A program made the position numbers and the translations under genes. Below, in pieces: positions 1 through 7,862 of a stretch of DNA of 64,000 bases. The notes beneath the pieces were generated by a model. The model ran no database searches and had not been told where the DNA came from. It saw only the letters and a program-made list of their open reading frames with translations. Position 1 is the first letter of the stretch. Every line of letters starts with the position of its first letter. Source of the DNA: Synergistaceae bacterium UBA6101 (GTDB taxonomy: Bacteria > Synergistota > Synergistia > Synergistales > Synergistaceae); NCBI GenBank assembly GCA_002428495.1, contig DIWR01000024.1, forward strand, positions 135,370 through 199,369, given 5' to 3'.

Positions 1-415
1 CCTGCAGATCCCCTTTATCCACCCAATCCGCATAGCCGTAACCGCACTGTCCGGCAAACGCCACACCACGTTCTCCGACCGGGAAGTATTTCCCGTACCG
101 GACAAGCTGCCTGACTTCCTCTACGGACCGGACATCCGGAATGATCAGAGCCTGTGCGCCGACATCCAGCATTTTTAATACCGACGGGCGCGAGCAGTCT
201 TTGATCCTTGCGCAGCAGGTCACCTCACCCTTCTGTGCCGCACGGATCATCGACTGTACAGACTCAATGTCAAATACTCCGTGTTCGGTATCCAGGATCA
301 TAAAATCAGCGTTAGTGAAAGTCATTGCCTCTGCGACCGATGCGCCGCCCATCCAGATAAACGGACCTACGCACTTCTCACCCCGAAGCATCTTTTCCCT
401 TAATAAATTTTTCAT
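1..415 (-). CDS. HpcH/HpaI-family aldolase, C-terminus off the window edge
   Basis: The first 138 residues of an HpcH/HpaI-type class II aldolase. The family cleaves 4-hydroxy-2-oxo acids, such as 4-hydroxy-2-oxoheptanedioate, to pyruvate and an aldehyde. Visible family signatures are LDTEHGVFD, where metal and pyruvate binding begin, VLKMLDVGAQALIIPDV, and the GKYFPVGERGVAF segment after the strand that follows. The start ATG lies one base after the stop codon of the hydratase gene (TGA-C-ATG), so the two are probably translationally coupled. The aldolase-after-hydratase order matches the lower homoprotocatechuate pathway. The actual substrate is not readable because the second half lies outside the window. 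Confidence 0.85.
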   Translation of the reverse strand, partial: MKNLLREKMLRGEKCVGPFIWMGGASVAEAMTFTNADFMILDTEHGVFDIESVQSMIRAAQKGEVTCCARIKDCSRPSVLKMLDVGAQALIIPDVRSVEEVRQLVRYGKYFPVGERGVAFAGQCGYGYADWVDKGDLQ

Positions 416-416
416 G

Positions 417-1196
417 TCAGATAAATTCGCACTCCACTGTGCCGAGTTCACCCATGTCTGCCTTCCAGTGCTCTCCCTTACGTGCGGGAGGAGCAGCTGT
501 AAAAGCGCCGGAAAGAATGACTTCGCCCTTCTTCAGGGTCACGCCGTACGACCATAGTTTATTCGACAGCCAGGCGACCGTATTGGCAGGATCGCCCATC
601 ACCGCAGAGCCTTCTCCTTCCATAATTTTTTCGCCGTTCTTATAGAAATCCAAATGCACCTTCGGTAAATCGACATCATAAATATTAACTTTTTTCTTTC
701 CCAATACATACCGGCAGGAAGACCCGTCGTCCGCAATAGTATCCTGAAGTTTTATCTTCCAGTTTTTAATTCTGGAATCAACGATCTCAAATGACGCGCA
801 TACGTATTCGGTAGCTTTCCGTACATCGTCGGCCGTTACCGCTCCGCCGGTCAGATCCTCTTTTAAGATGAACGCGACCTCGCATTCGATATTCGGAACG
901 ATCAGCTCATCCGAACGGACCACTCCGTCCGAACAGTCCCAATGAGCATACAGATGCCCGTAGTCAGGTTCGTTCACCCCAAGCTGCTTTTGGATCCCCT
1001 CCGAAGTCAAACCGATCTTCTTGCCCGAAATGACTCTGCCTTCTTTGACATAACGATCAACATTCGCTAACTGGATCGCGTACGCGTCATCGGCCGTCAA
1101 AGAGGGAGCCATATCTGTAAGAGCCTCGATCGGCTCACGTGTCCTCTCCGCCTCATACAACATATCTGCAAATTTTTGTATATCAGGATGCGCCAT
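417..1196 (-). CDS. 2-oxo-hept-4-ene-1,7-dioate / 2-keto-4-pentenoate hydratase family
   Basis: 259 residues, the usual length of the HpaH/MhpD/DmpE hydratases, which share the fumarylacetoacetase C-terminal fold. These enzymes add water to 2-hydroxy-dienoates and hand the product to the aldolase encoded next. The segment GKKIGLTSEGIQKQLGVNEPDYGHL is the typical family core, and a metal-binding acidic segment with ECEVAFILKEDL follows. A ribosome site (AAGGAGAATTT on the minus strand) precedes the ATG. No hpaB/C/D/E/F genes lie upstream; that side is decayed DNA. The pathway is therefore inferred only from this gene pair, and another 2-oxo-alkenoate substrate is possible. Confidence 0.82.
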   Translation of the reverse strand: MAHPDIQKFADMLYEAERTREPIEALTDMAPSLTADDAYAIQLANVDRYVKEGRVISGKKIGLTSEGIQKQLGVNEPDYGHLYAHWDCSDGVVRSDELIVPNIECEVAFILKEDLTGGAVTADDVRKATEYVCASFEIVDSRIKNWKIKLQDTIADDGSSCRYVLGKKKVNIYDVDLPKVHLDFYKNGEKIMEGEGSAVMGDPANTVAWLSNKLWSYGVTLKKGEVILSGAFTAAPPARKGEHWKADMGELGTVECEFI

Positions 1197-1494
1197 ATAA
1201 ATTCTCCTTCTTTATATTACTTCAACTTATTTTAATTTACACAACACCGGGAGTCAATTGGAGATTGGCTGCAGGGGCGGGCCAGCAATAGGCAAGCGGT
1301 CGGTAGGGGCGGAGAAGTGCGGCTTGAAGATACCACAAGAAATGGTTGAGAAGCAGCCGAAAAAGTCATACGGCAGAAGTTAGGGCACAGGATTTGCCCC
1401 TCCTGCATAAGTAGTATGAGAGTAAAGTTTATTTGATACAATGTACCACCTTTGCCAATGTGGTGCATTTTTTGAGTCAGTAGAAGACAGTCTG

Positions 1495-1613
1495 CAAAAA
1501 GAACGGCCCTGCACAGCTCGTTCTCCACGTATGGCTTATCCATGAACGCGAGTGTGATCAAAAGCCCCGTATCGGCCATATATAGCACTTCTGTGTGACT
1601 TTATCCGCGCTGA
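1495..1613 (-). pseudogene. Fragment of an AAA/DUF4143 ATPase gene
   Basis: About 120 bp closely match positions 12990-13106 inside the complete ATPase at 12665-14029. The shared peptide MADTGLLITLAFMDKP and the following VENEL are recognisable. A frameshift lies near the MLYMADTG segment, and nothing coherent flanks the fragment. The open frame running over 1232-1588 is therefore a relic rather than a gene. The flanks carry repeat DNA (GGCAAGC-like units at 1297-1330). Confidence 0.75.
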
Positions 1614-1650
1614 GAATGTACTTGACATAAACGTATCACATAACCCTTAT

Positions 1651-1706
1651 CACGAAAAGGCAAGTTTAATATATTTTAATTTGCACAATTGTGTAGGTCT
1701 GACCCC
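1651..1706. repeat. One 33-bp-type repeat core and one GTGTAGGTCTGACCCC repeat
   Basis: Positions 1651-1666 hold a variant of the CACGAAAAAGCAAGTT core that is tandemly repeated upstream of the ATPase gene at 12665-14029. Positions 1691-1706 hold the dispersed motif GTGTAGGTCTGACCCC. The trpA remnant begins just after it. The rest of 1197-1680 shows no intact gene. Confidence 0.7.
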
Positions 1707-1719
1707 TATGGTGCTATGG

Positions 1720-2062
1720 TGTTTCTGCTTCGGGTACGACGCGCTTTCCCTCGCTCGCTGTAAAACAGCAGGTATAGACGGTATAATAATACCTGACCTC
1801 CCGTTTGAGGAAAAGGAAGAGGCGAGGCGTCCGGCACAGCGATATGATATAGACGTCATTTCCCTTATCGCTCTGACTTCGGATCAGAGGATAAGACTGA
1901 TAGCCTCGAACGTCGGAGCAGGCCTCGAAGATCGCAGCCATAGCAGACGGGGTAATAGTGGGAAGCGCTGTCGTAAAAATAATAGAAGAGCATGGTGCCG
2001 ATGCGGGACAGTATATCTATGAGTATGTGAGAGCAATGAAAGATACCATAGCCGATATTTGA
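1720..2062 (+). pseudogene. trpA: Tryptophan synthase alpha subunit remnant
   Basis: Two pieces of TrpA are recognisable in different frames. The first reads CKTAGIDGIIIPDLPFEEKEE and continues to TSDQRIRLIASNVGAG. The second, in another frame, starts near 1920 with SKIAAIADGVIVGSAVVK and runs to the natural C-terminus, with a TGA stop at 2060-2062. The N-terminal 100 or so residues and roughly 60 residues between the two pieces are missing, which removes the central barrel strands. The gene cannot make an active alpha subunit. The only trpB in the window is 33 kb away on the other strand. Confidence 0.88.
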
Positions 2063-2088
2063 GCCAGGCTTCACACGGGGGGGAGCAG

Positions 2089-2952
2089 ATGAAGCAGGAG
2101 ACTCTGGATATGATCCGCCGGATGCAGATGAACGAGGCGACCGAGCATGTTGTCTACGGCATTCTCGCAAGGAGTGCCAAGGGACACAACGGCGAAGTGC
2201 TTGCAAAGATATCTGCGGAGGAGGAGAAGCATTCCGCGATATGGGGCAAATATACCGGAGTCGTGCCAAAACCGGGGAAGCTGAATATTTTATACTACCG
2301 CATGCTCGCTTTTATTTTTGGGCTGACATTTGTCATCAATTTGATGGAGGCCGGCGAAGAGAAAGCGCAGGATGTTTACGCCGACATGACGTCCGAAGTC
2401 CCGGAGGCGCTTGCGGTGTATAAAGAGGAGCAGGAGCATGAAGCTGCTCTGATAGACATGATCGACGAAGAGCGGCTGAAATATATAAGCTCGATGGTGC
2501 TGGGGCTCAACGATGCGCTTGTTGAGATCACAGGCGCCCTTGCCGGATTTACTTTCGCTCTGGGCGACAGCAGGACGATATGTATGGCAGGGTTTATAAC
2601 CGGAAGCGCGGCTACTCTCTCGATGGCGGCATCGGAATACCTCTCCAGGAAGAATGACCCCGGCGAGCGCCACCCCCTGAAGGCCTCGTTCTATACCGGC
2701 ATGACATATATGCTTGTCGTAACGATACTTCTGCTGCCGTATTTCTTCATCGCCAGCCCTGTTATAGCGCTTGTCTTATGCCTTTTCGACGCAGGGCTTG
2801 TAATATTCATTTTTACTTTCTATGTATCAGTCGTACGCAGGGAACCCTTTCAGCCTGCGTTTCTTGAAATGATATTTATCAGCTTCGGGGTTGCGGCCCT
2901 CTCATTCTGCATCGGCTGGATCGCCAGGGTCACGCTTGGTATTCAGATGTAG
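2089..2952 (+). CDS. VIT1/CCC1-family transporter with N-terminal ferritin-like domain
   Basis: 287 residues from the ATG at 2089, chosen because GGGGGGAG lies about 5 bp upstream; a TTG 30 bp earlier is less likely. The first 130 residues form a rubrerythrin/ferritin-like four-helix domain with di-iron-type Glu/His positions (NEATEHV, AEEEKH, MEAGEE, EEQEHEAALIDMIDEE). The C-terminal half is a VIT1/CCC1 membrane domain starting at SSMVLGLNDALVEITGALAG, with about five hydrophobic segments. The same fusion is known from MbfA-type proteins, which move iron or manganese across the inner membrane. Metal export is inferred. The gene starts just after the trpA remnant. Confidence 0.85.
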   Translation: MKQETLDMIRRMQMNEATEHVVYGILARSAKGHNGEVLAKISAEEEKHSAIWGKYTGVVPKPGKLNILYYRMLAFIFGLTFVINLMEAGEEKAQDVYADMTSEVPEALAVYKEEQEHEAALIDMIDEERLKYISSMVLGLNDALVEITGALAGFTFALGDSRTICMAGFITGSAATLSMAASEYLSRKNDPGERHPLKASFYTGMTYMLVVTILLLPYFFIASPVIALVLCLFDAGLVIFIFTFYVSVVRREPFQPAFLEMIFISFGVAALSFCIGWIARVTLGIQM

Positions 2953-3010
2953 GCATGACCGTAAGCGTCAAACCATCCGTACCTGTGCGTAATAATATTC
3001 TTCATCTAAA

Positions 3011-3412
3011 CGGCGTATCAGCACCGCAAGGGTGGATTCAGATAAATCGACATTTACACCTTTGCCTGGGATCCACAGGTATCTTATGATCCTTGACGGG
3101 AACATAAAGCTGATCCATGAAGGCCGCAGGGAGCTTGAGATGAAGCAGTTTGCAAAGAATGAGTTTGAAGGGGACTGGATCACAAAATCAATAGGCAAAT
3201 GTACAGACTTCAACCTCATGACAAAGCAGGGTGAATTCTGCGGCGCACTTGATGTCATATCACCCGATAAAGCCAGCTGCATTCCCATATTTGAGCATAT
3301 ATCCCAGTCGCCCGGGGCCTGGGAGGCAATATACTGCCTTGTTCCTGAGCTGGACATCACGATATAGAGCGACGGGACCAAATCAGACATCTCTCTGCGG
3401 AACGGAGATTTT
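3011..3412 (+). pseudogene. HutD/Ves-family protein remnant with in-frame stop
   Basis: The sequence RRISTARVDSDKSTFTPLPG, followed by IHRYLMILDGN and later FEGDWITKS and TDFNLMTKQGEFCG, is characteristic of the HutD/Ves cupin family. That family is often linked to histidine utilisation, but its biochemical role is unclear. The first 40 or so residues are absent. An in-frame TAG at 3365-3367 interrupts VPELDITI just before the last strands, which continue in frame as SDGTKSDISLRNGDFLL. No ribosome site fits. It is read as a decayed gene. Confidence 0.75.
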
Positions 3413-3582
3413 CTGCTGCCTCACCGCCCGCAGACCGCGAGGGGCCATGTCTCTCTCTCAGTGCGGGGTGTATTTTCTTCGGTACCGGCAGTTCGTGCCG
3501 CTGTGTGGAGTGTAGCTGGCAGATGAAGACAATATCCACACAGGCACGGACTGTATCGGCTATTTATCTCTTCTTGAAAATG

Positions 3583-5229
3583 CTACTGGTCCATAACTGA
3601 GCTGTATATTGTGAATCCTCCGCTCAGGCTGTAACAGTCGAATCCGTGACCGGAGAGTATCCTGCACGCGACGTAGCTCTTCATGCCTGATTTGCAGTGC
3701 ACATAAACAGGTTTGCTCTTGTCCAGATGAGCGATCTCACTGCGGAGCTTCTCAAGAGGAATGCGCACAAAGCCTTTTATTGACCCCGGCGCCGCTTCCA
3801 TGTCGTTACGCACATCGATCAGGGTCACGCTCCCATCTCTGGGGAGAGCGTCCACTTCGTTCCAGTGGAACTGTTTTACTTTGCCTGTTATCAGGTTTTC
3901 TATGGCATAGCCGGCGAAATTTGCCAGCTCTTTGGCTGAGCCGAACGGAGGAGCATAACAGAGCTCAAGCTCCGTTAGGTCCGATGCGCATGCGCCAAGG
4001 CGGATCGCCGCAGCAAAGATATCGCATCTCTTATCCACCCCTTCGAAGCCGGTCAGCTGTGCTCCAAGGATTTTCCCGTCCTTACTGTTGAAAATGACCT
4101 TTACCAGCATCTCAGTCCATCCGGGGAAATATCTGGCGTTGGAAGGGTGGAGGAAATAAATTTTATCATAGTCGATTTTGTTCTGGAGAGCGTCTCTTTC
4201 ATTGATCCCGGTGCATCCTACAGTCATGTCAAAGATCCTCAGAATTGCTGTTCCCTGAGTGCCCTTGTACTCGCTTTTGATCCCGAAGATGTTGTCCGCA
4301 GCAATCCGTCCCTGCTTATTGGCCGGTGAACCCAGCGGAATAAAAGCAGGCGTCTTCAGAACAAAATTTTCAACCTGTATGGCATCTCCGGCTGCGAATA
4401 TATCAGGGTCGGACGTCTGCATATACTTGCTTACGATTATGCAGCCCCGTTTATCCAGGTCAAGGCCGCAGTCCTTCGCTATAGCTGTATCCGGTCGGAC
4501 ACCAACGGCCATGATGACCATGTCTGACTTGATAGATCCGTTGTCCAGGATAATGTTCAGGTCTGAAGATGTTTTTTCTATGCTCCTTACCCCGTTTTTA
4601 AGGACGACGCTGATGCCTTTGCTTACAACGTATTTATGTACACTTGCCGCCATATCGTAATCAAGAGTAACTATGAGGTGGTCAGTCAATTCGATGATAG
4701 TGACATCCATTCCGGCCTTCTTAAGGTTTTCGGCCATCTCAACTCCTATATAGCCCCCGCCAACGACAACGGCACGCTTTGCCTGCTTTTCCATGATGTA
4801 TTGTTTTATTTCTTCCACGTCTGGAATGGTTCTGAGGGTAAAGACTCCAGGCAGATCCACACCGGGAAGAGGCGGTTTTACAGGTCCGGCTCCGGTTGAA
4901 AGGATAAGTTTGTCATATCTCTCCTGATATTCCCTGCCGTTCTTCATGTCTTTCACAGTTAAGGAGTTATTATCCCTGTCTATCGATAAAACATCGTTCT
5001 CCGTGCGCACATCTACATTGAATCTTGCGCGGAATACCTCCGGTGTGACTATTGTCAGAGATGTCTCATTCTTTATTTCACCGCCAAGATAATACGGCAG
5101 TCCGCAGTTGGCAAAAGAAATATATTTGCCGCGCTCCATCATCACGATCTCCAGACTCTCGTCAAGCCTGCGCAGCCTGGCTGCAGCCGTGGCTCCTCCT
5201 GCAACTCCTCCTACGATTATAACTTTCAT
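3583..5229 (-). CDS. CoA-disulfide reductase / NADH-dependent persulfide reductase with rhodanese domain
   Basis: 548 residues from the ATG at 5229, which has GAGGGGGAA upstream. The FAD-binding start is KVIIVGGVAGGATAAARLRR. The redox Cys42 sits in SFANCGLPYY, the single-cysteine motif of CoA-disulfide reductases. The NAD motif GGGYIG is at 157-162. A C-terminal rhodanese domain has its sulfur-carrying cysteine at about residue 512 (VHCKSGMKS). This CoADR-rhodanese fusion reduces CoA disulfides and persulfides with NADH and supports sulfur metabolism and oxidant defence in anaerobes. It stands alone, and its 3' neighbour is the hutD remnant. Confidence 0.92.
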   Translation of the reverse strand: MKVIIVGGVAGGATAAARLRRLDESLEIVMMERGKYISFANCGLPYYLGGEIKNETSLTIVTPEVFRARFNVDVRTENDVLSIDRDNNSLTVKDMKNGREYQERYDKLILSTGAGPVKPPLPGVDLPGVFTLRTIPDVEEIKQYIMEKQAKRAVVVGGGYIGVEMAENLKKAGMDVTIIELTDHLIVTLDYDMAASVHKYVVSKGISVVLKNGVRSIEKTSSDLNIILDNGSIKSDMVIMAVGVRPDTAIAKDCGLDLDKRGCIIVSKYMQTSDPDIFAAGDAIQVENFVLKTPAFIPLGSPANKQGRIAADNIFGIKSEYKGTQGTAILRIFDMTVGCTGINERDALQNKIDYDKIYFLHPSNARYFPGWTEMLVKVIFNSKDGKILGAQLTGFEGVDKRCDIFAAAIRLGACASDLTELELCYAPPFGSAKELANFAGYAIENLITGKVKQFHWNEVDALPRDGSVTLIDVRNDMEAAPGSIKGFVRIPLEKLRSEIAHLDKSKPVYVHCKSGMKSYVACRILSGHGFDCYSLSGGFTIYSSVMDQ

Positions 5230-5366
5230 CCATATTCCCCCTCGTATTTTGATATAAAATAAAACCTGACAAATTGCCGGTGTGAAGAACTGTTTTTTAA
5301 TACAAAAATTCGGGGATATCTTCGACCTTTTTTCCAAGTTGAACTTCGGCCTCTACATCCTCTTTA

Positions 5367-5418
5367 AATCTTCTACTTGCTAGGATAACACCGAATCCGA
5401 CAGAAGAAACAGATCCCC
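5367..5418. repeat. Remnant shared with 12393-12447
   Basis: A stretch containing AATCCGACAGAAGAAACAGA and about 30 flanking bases occurs here and at 12393-12447 in the same orientation. On the minus strand it partly translates (DLFLLS in both copies), so it may come from an old mobile or coding sequence that I cannot name. The remainder of 5230-5478 holds nothing else I recognise. Confidence 0.5.
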
Positions 5419-5478
5419 TATCTCTTTTAGCTCAGCCCCGCTATACCGATGATTCGAATGAATACCTTTCTGTCAATT

Positions 5479-5523
5479 GTGTAGGTCTGTCCCCTGTTGT
5501 GCCTATTGTGTAGGTCTGACCCC
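5479..5523 (+). repeat. Tandem pair of GTGTAGGTCTGACCCC repeats
   Basis: The first unit, at 5479-5494, has T for A (GTCTGTCCCC). The second, at 5508-5523, is the exact consensus. They lie about 120 bp upstream of the ATPase start at 5647. A TATAAT at 5621-5626, with no clear -35 box, is the probable promoter of that gene. Confidence 0.8.
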
Positions 5524-5646
5524 TATTGTTTATTGTGCTTTCTAAAAATCTGATCAAAACATCATCGTAATAAGTGTTATTGTTAATCATATATTCGTCG
5601 TATTTTATGTGAATATGGTTTATAATGTCTTTTGAGGTGATTACAA

Positions 5647-6948
5647 ATGTACCGTAAAGCGATTGAAGATCTTCATAAATGGAAGAATAAGGAAAACAAA
5701 AAACCTCTCATCATACGTGGGGCACGTCAAGCAGGCAAAACCTGGTTAATGAAAGAATTTGGAAATATCGCTTATACAGATACAGTCTACATTAACTTTG
5801 AAAATAACCCTCAGATGGCAGGTTTGTTCGCAGCAGATATGAAAATTGACCGGATAATTACCGGCATTGAAATTTATAACGGACGTAAAATTGACCCCCA
5901 AAATACATTGCTTATTTTTGATGAAATACAGGAAGTGCCGGCAGCTCTGACATCGCTTAAATATTTTAACGAGAACGCACCACAGTATCAAATCGTCTGC
6001 GCCGGCTCCTTGCTTGGAGTCGCACTGCATCCTGGGACATCGTTCCCGGTGGGCAAGGTAGAGTTCCTTGACCTTTACCCGCTCTCATTGACTGAGTTCA
6101 TGCTGGCAATGCAGAAGGGTCGATTTGCGGAGCTGCTTAAGAATGGTGACTTAGACATGGCTACCACTTTTAGGCAGGAGTATGTAGATTTACTCAAACA
6201 TTATTACTATGTTGGAGGTATGCCGGAGGCTGTACAGGATTTTGTCGAAAATCGTGATTTCAAAAACGTGCGAGATATACAGCAGCGTATTCTAACTGCT
6301 TATGAGCAGGACTTTTCCAAACATGCGCCTAATGCCGAAGTTCCTCGTATCCGTATGCTCTGGAACAACATTCCGTCACAGCTTACAAAGGAAAACAAAA
6401 AGTTTATTTATGGTCTCATTAAAGATGGTGCACGCGCAAAAGATTACGAAATGTCCATGTTATGGCTGACAGATTGTGGCCTTGTCCATAAAGTTCAGCG
6501 TGTAACAAAACCCAACTTGCCGTTGAAGGCATATGAGGACTTGAAAGCCTTCAAACTTTTCCTTGTCGATGTAGGGCTCCTCTCATGCCTGGTACGGTTG
6601 GGGCAGACAGTCCTACTTGACGGAGACAGGCTGTTCAATGAGTTCAAGGGGGCTCTGACGGAACAGTATGTTCTTCAGCAGCTAAAGACTGTCAAGGAAC
6701 TTGGAACATACTATTGGACGAATGACCGCGGCAGTGCTGAGATAGACTTTTTGCTGGATACAGGCACAGAAGTTATCCCGGTTGAAGTTAAGGCCGAGAA
6801 GAATTTGAAGGCCAAGAGCCTGAAAACCTATTGCGAGAAATTTAAACCTAAAACTGCTATCCGCACTTCCATGTCCGATTACAAAAAGGAAGATTGGCTG
6901 ACCAATATCCCACTGTGGGCGGTTGAAATAATTGCAAAGGTGAGGTGA
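5647..6948 (+). CDS. AAA_14 / DUF4143-family ATPase
   Basis: 433 residues starting after a TTTTGAGGTGATTACAA ribosome site. Walker A GARQAGKT is at 25-32 and Walker B LLIFDE at 88-93. The C-terminal DUF4143 part contains EIDFLLDTGTEVIPVEVKA, a segment resembling the PD-(D/E)XK nuclease core. Proteins of this type are scattered in many copies through anaerobe and archaeal genomes and have no agreed function. They behave like mobile or selfish genes. A second member lies at 12665-14029 and a fragment at 1495-1613. Both complete genes are edged by repeat DNA. Confidence 0.88.
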   Translation: MYRKAIEDLHKWKNKENKKPLIIRGARQAGKTWLMKEFGNIAYTDTVYINFENNPQMAGLFAADMKIDRIITGIEIYNGRKIDPQNTLLIFDEIQEVPAALTSLKYFNENAPQYQIVCAGSLLGVALHPGTSFPVGKVEFLDLYPLSLTEFMLAMQKGRFAELLKNGDLDMATTFRQEYVDLLKHYYYVGGMPEAVQDFVENRDFKNVRDIQQRILTAYEQDFSKHAPNAEVPRIRMLWNNIPSQLTKENKKFIYGLIKDGARAKDYEMSMLWLTDCGLVHKVQRVTKPNLPLKAYEDLKAFKLFLVDVGLLSCLVRLGQTVLLDGDRLFNEFKGALTEQYVLQQLKTVKELGTYYWTNDRGSAEIDFLLDTGTEVIPVEVKAEKNLKAKSLKTYCEKFKPKTAIRTSMSDYKKEDWLTNIPLWAVEIIAKVR

Positions 6949-6951
6949 AGC

Positions 6952-7070
6952 AGTTGTAAAGGCTGGCGGAAACTTCCTCCGCCGGAGAATTTGCGACAGT
7001 ACCGGTCGCGGGGAATTCGCGAAAATCATTGCTGGTGAATTTGCTGAATGAACCGTTCAGCGGTGAATTG
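6952..7070 (+). repeat. Variable-hairpin array with GGNGAATT linkers
   Basis: This starts a few bases after the ATPase stop. It opens with a GGCGG/CCGCC hairpin, then successive units of GG[AGT]GAATT followed by an imperfect palindrome of differing sequence, such as GCTGAA with TTCAGC at about 7032-7050. It ends with GGTGAATTGGGGCTTAAATC. The same plan is seen at 32855-32948, 51359-51560 and elsewhere. Confidence 0.8.
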
Positions 7071-7120
7071 GGGCTTAAATCAAAAGCTTGAATTCTCCGC
7101 CGGTTGTTTTTCCGGCAGAT

Positions 7121-7156
7121 TCTGCGTCGTTATCACTCGCTCTAAATCCCAATTGC
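7121..7156. repeat. Truncated copy of the 128-bp GCAATTGGG element
   Basis: Only one terminal part is present, with CACTCGCTCTAAATCCC and the end CCCAATTGC. It matches the ends of the full copies near 53.1 and 55.8 kb. Confidence 0.7.
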
Positions 7157-7202
7157 AGCAAAATGACAAAGCTTGAATTCGCCGCAGCACAAAATGTCAA
7201 TT

Positions 7203-7287
7203 GTGCAGATCTGACCCCAAGTGCTGTATAACCTTTAGCACGAAAAAGCAAGTTCGATAGATAATAATTAACACGAAAAAGCAAGTT
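7203..7287 (+). repeat. GTGCAGATCTGACCCC variant plus two 33-bp-period repeat units
   Basis: The repeat variant sits at 7203-7218. GCACGAAAAAGCAAGTT is at 7238-7254, and a copy with A for the first base is at 7271-7287, exactly 33 bp apart. The block matches the region upstream of the ATPase gene at 14088-14137, including the shared lead-in ACCTTTAGCACG. No ATPase gene follows it here, so it is an orphan copy. Confidence 0.8.
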
Positions 7288-7469
7288 TATGTAAGCAATG
7301 CTGTTGACTCTTTTTTTCTTTGTCTTCCTGTCATATCCCAGATTGCAATCAAATTTGATGAGCGAAGAAGAATGATCACTTCAGACTTTGATGAACTGCA
7401 TGATGAAGTTAAAAAATTAAAGGCTTATGATTGAACCCGCGCTCTACACATTTAGCCCTTATGTCAATT

Positions 7470-7485
7470 GTGTAGGTCTGACCCC
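7470..7485 (+). repeat. GTGTAGGTCTGACCCC repeat
   Basis: Exact consensus copy. The preceding TTTAGCCCTTATGTCAA is also shared with the copy at 15285-15300, so the repeated unit is longer than the core. Confidence 0.8.
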
Positions 7486-7544
7486 GTGCATTTTCCGGTC
7501 ATGCTTTCAATGGCCTTTTTGCAATTCTGGGGATTTCCAGCTTA

Positions 7545-7807
7545 CAACAAACAGAATAAGAGCCAGACAAGAGAATCTTGTGAAACTTGGAATTGATAAA
7601 AGCCAGGCATGGCAATGGGCAAACAGCAGACTTGCTACTGGAGAATAGCGGGCAGCTGGATACTCAGCAGGTCATTGACAAATAAATACCTCGTATCACA
7701 AGGATATGATGACATCTCCGAGAGATACGAGGCAATGCGCTTAAGTTGCCGAACCGCCGTATACCGAACGGTACCTACAGTGGTGTGAGAGGACGGCTGC
7801 TCAAATA
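7545..7807 (+). pseudogene. C-terminal remnant of a group II intron reverse transcriptase/maturase
   Basis: Three frames must be joined. The first has NRIRARQENLVKLGIDKSQ. The second has CYWRIAGSWILSRSLTNKYL and then VSQGYDDISERYEA. The third has RRIPNGTYSGVRGRLLK and a stop. This order is the usual C-terminal tail of LtrA-type intron-encoded proteins. The reverse transcriptase domain and the intron RNA are absent. The fragment shows that a group II intron was once here. Confidence 0.78.
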
Positions 7808-7862
7808 ATGGGCAGCCCCCCGCTCGATTGTTGATTTTGCTGCTGATTATAAAAGTTCGGGT

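Noticed and set aside
1232..1588. A 118-aa gene on the minus strand
   Set aside because: Only its first 30 residues match a known protein (the DUF4143 ATPase), out of context, and the rest is repeat DNA.
7238..7287. CRISPR array from 17-bp cores at 33-bp spacing
   Set aside because: At most three units per site, spacers partly alike and only 16 bp, and no cas genes in the window.
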